A stretch of DNA of 64,000 nt from Crenobacter oryzisoli (lineage in GTDB: Bacteria > Pseudomonadota > Gammaproteobacteria > Burkholderiales > Chromobacteriaceae). Position numbers and translations under genes: made by a program. The DNA lies in NCBI RefSeq assembly GCF_030385785.1, contig NZ_JAUEDK010000019.1:19631-83630 (forward strand), read 5' to 3'. Below are positions 62,338-64,000 of the stretch, piece after piece; within the stretch, counting starts at the first letter, position 1, and every line of letters begins with the position of its first letter. A model generated the notes under the pieces. The model worked only from the letters and a program-made list of their open reading frames with translations. It was not told the DNA's origin and made no database searches.

Positions 62338-62549
62338 TGTTTTCTGTCTTTTCGGCACGCCATCCGGCATGCCACTCACGCCTGGCTGTCCTTCGCCCTT
62401 GGTGCCTTCTGGGCCAACCTGCCCTGCATGATTTGCTTCAAGCAGAGCACCACCCGTTTTTCCCCGGCTTGCTGTACTCTACGCGCCGTAAACAAAAAAC
62501 TGCGGCTTAGGCCACGCATTGGTACTAACCGTCTTTAAAGAAGCAGCAC
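62338..62549. other. Intergenic region
   Basis: About 210 bp containing the promoter of the RNA methyltransferase gene. No other feature was seen. Confidence 0.4.
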
Positions 62550-63623
62550 ATGCGTATCCAGGAACTCCACCAATCCCTCGCCGCAATCGGTGCCCGCCCC
62601 TGTCATATCGGTCGCATCAACCGTGCATGGCTCAAGGGCCTGCAGCTTGATGCCGGCACCCGGCACCAAAAAAGTGAAGACTATTTTCCGCTATCGGTAC
62701 GTCATGGCTTACCGCCGATAGCGGCTCAGGTGGAGACCTTGGCACGCATTCACTCGCAGCACACCGCAGCAGATGGCTCGCTGCGCCTGCTGGTGGCGCT
62801 GAATGACGGACAGATGGTGGAAAGCGTGCTGCTGCCGCGGGGTGGCCTGTGCGTGTCCAGCCAGGTTGGCTGTGCGGTTGGATGCACCTTCTGCATGACA
62901 GGGAAGTCCGGCCTGCTACGCCAACTTGGCAGCGCCGAGATTGCGATGCAGGTGGCGCTGGCGCGGCGGATTCGCCCGGTGAAGAAGGTGGTGTTCATGG
63001 GCATGGGTGAGCCGGCGCACAACATCGACAATGTGCTCGAAGCGATCAACCTGCTGGGTACCGATGGCAACATCGGCCACAAGAACCTAGTGTTTTCCAC
63101 GGTAGGCGACCCCCGCGTGTTCGAAAGGCTGCCGCAGCAGCGCATCAAGCCAGCACTGGCGCTGTCGCTACATACCACTCGAGCCGATCTACGCGCACAA
63201 TTGCTGCCACGGGCTCCACGCATCGACCCCACCGAATTGATCGAGCTGGGCGAGGCCTATGCGCGGCGTGTCGGCTATCCCATCCAGTACCAGTGGACCC
63301 TGCTGGCTGGCGTCAACGACAGCCCGGACGAAATAGAGGCTGCCGTGCGACTGCTCAAAGGCAAGTACGGCGTGCTCAACCTCATCCCCTACAACAGCGT
63401 GGAGGGTGACAGTTTCCAGCGTCCGAGCAACGAGCGCATTGAGGCAATGAAACGCTACCTGCACAACAACGGCGTGCTGACCAAGGTGCGCGATTCGGCC
63501 GGACAGGACATTGACGGTGGTTGCGGCCAATTGCGAGCACGGGCAGCCGACGTGATCGACAGCAGCCGTTTATTGCGGAAGGCAAACGGCCACAACCCCA
63601 TCGCGCAAGCTCCGCAAGAATGA
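62550..63623 (+). CDS. RlmN-family radical SAM RNA methyltransferase (divergent paralogue)
   Basis: 357 residues. Radical SAM cysteines are Cys108, Cys112 and Cys115 (CAVGCTFC). MGMGEPAHNIDNV and the C-terminal DIDGGCGQLR, carrying the catalytic Cys equivalent to RlmN Cys355, are kept. The central CFCMTGKSG and sequence LRQLGSAEIAMQVALARRIR differ from canonical RlmN, so it may be a second COG0820 enzyme modifying another base. Start ATG at 62550 lies 9 bp after AAGAAG. Confidence 0.82.
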   Translation: MRIQELHQSLAAIGARPCHIGRINRAWLKGLQLDAGTRHQKSEDYFPLSVRHGLPPIAAQVETLARIHSQHTAADGSLRLLVALNDGQMVESVLLPRGGLCVSSQVGCAVGCTFCMTGKSGLLRQLGSAEIAMQVALARRIRPVKKVVFMGMGEPAHNIDNVLEAINLLGTDGNIGHKNLVFSTVGDPRVFERLPQQRIKPALALSLHTTRADLRAQLLPRAPRIDPTELIELGEAYARRVGYPIQYQWTLLAGVNDSPDEIEAAVRLLKGKYGVLNLIPYNSVEGDSFQRPSNERIEAMKRYLHNNGVLTKVRDSAGQDIDGGCGQLRARAADVIDSSRLLRKANGHNPIAQAPQE

Positions 63624-63690
63624 TCATTAGGCACTGACCCTAGCGGCGACACCCGCCACTGGCCAGCAACAAGTCAGGTTAAGCAGGGCG

Positions 63691-64000
63691 GTTTCCAACC
63701 CCAAGTGCAACACCCTGATAAGGTGTTGCCATGCCCTCCCACTACCATCAGCTTTGCCCAGAAGAACGTGCCTGCATCATGCAAATGACCGCGCAGGGAC
63801 ACAGTCTGCGCCACATCGCCCGCTTATTGCGGCGGGCGCCCAGCTCCATCTGCCGGGAAGTGCGCCGTAATGCCTGCAGCCCCCATCGCTACGATGCCGC
63901 CGCTGCCGGGCGCAAGGCCAGGCAACGCTCTCGCCTCCCTCGCCGACCACGCAAACTTCAGCCTCACAGCGCCGCATTCCTCGTTGTCGTTGAACTGCTA
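63691..64000 (+). mobile_element. IS30-family insertion sequence (left end, truncated by the window)
   Basis: The left boundary is estimated from GGTTTCCAACCCCAAGTGCA, which resembles IS30-group tips. A small inverted repeat (GCAACACC, GGTGTTGC) lies at about 63707-63729. The element extends past the window end. Confidence 0.65.
63731..64000 (+). CDS. IS30-family transposase, N-terminal part
   Basis: At least 90 codons, open to the window end: MPSHYHQLCPEERACIMQMT, GHSLRHIARLLRRAPSSICR, EVRRNACSPHRYDAAAAGRK. This HTH region is diagnostic of IS30 transposases. The DDE domain lies beyond the window, so whether it is intact is unknown. Confidence 0.85.
   Translation, partial: MPSHYHQLCPEERACIMQMTAQGHSLRHIARLLRRAPSSICREVRRNACSPHRYDAAAAGRKARQRSRLPRRPRKLQPHSAAFLVVVELL

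Overview
The window looks like chromosome of a Neisseriales-type betaproteobacterium carrying a complete P2-type prophage. Support for the host call: the tmRNA tag reads ANDETYALAA, the form I recall from Neisseria and relatives; the lipoate cluster runs dacC - ybeD - lipB - lipA; two cytochrome c' genes sit in tandem; and the host coding sequence is GC-rich. No 16S gene is present, so genus cannot be fixed.

Chromosomal left part (1-22283). Two tandem parvulin-type foldases end at a bidirectional terminator, followed by a crotonase and a TauE/SafE-like membrane protein. A tightly overlapped zinc operon on the minus strand reads zur - COG0523 GTPase - a 41-residue membrane protein - znuC - znuB - znuA, with a good Zur-type palindrome in front. 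Then come two cytochrome c' genes, a DsbA-like isomerase, a phasin, a cytochrome b561, an MFS (MHS-type) transporter and an IutA-like TonB receptor with a possible Fur site. After these are lipA/lipB/ybeD, dacC, ilvA, a Gph-like phosphatase and ssrA (tmRNA). Two short elements (113 and 116 bp) have termini like those of an IS5-type relic at 22550-23284 and appear to be MITEs.

Integrated element (22257-62300). A 28-bp direct repeat of the ssrA 3' end bounds about 40 kb. The complete ssrA stays on the left and its intrinsic terminator now lies beyond the right repeat. The order Q P O N M L X holin lysin R S V W J I H G FI FII E/E' T U D is P2-like, with mostly overlapping start and stop codons and a T6G slippery site in E. 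Early genes follow: tandem XRE repressors, a small regulator, CII-like, Ogr-like, replication protein A, excisionase and integrase.

Cargo lies at three points. (1) Between attL and the portal gene: IS relic, a 4-TM protein, a protein resembling ATP synthase subunit b, a dead SRAP (YedK/HMCES) gene, and a membrane-anchored protein with 22 near-identical TPRs. (2) Between gene D and the repressors: an AT-rich P-loop ATPase. (3) Between integrase and attR: a winged-helix-like protein and a protein resembling class III nucleotide cyclases. A LuxR-type regulator is inserted between tail-fibre and tail-sheath genes. These cargo genes are the best candidates for undescribed, possibly anti-phage, functions. 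The window ends with an RlmN-like methyltransferase and the start of an IS30-type transposase.
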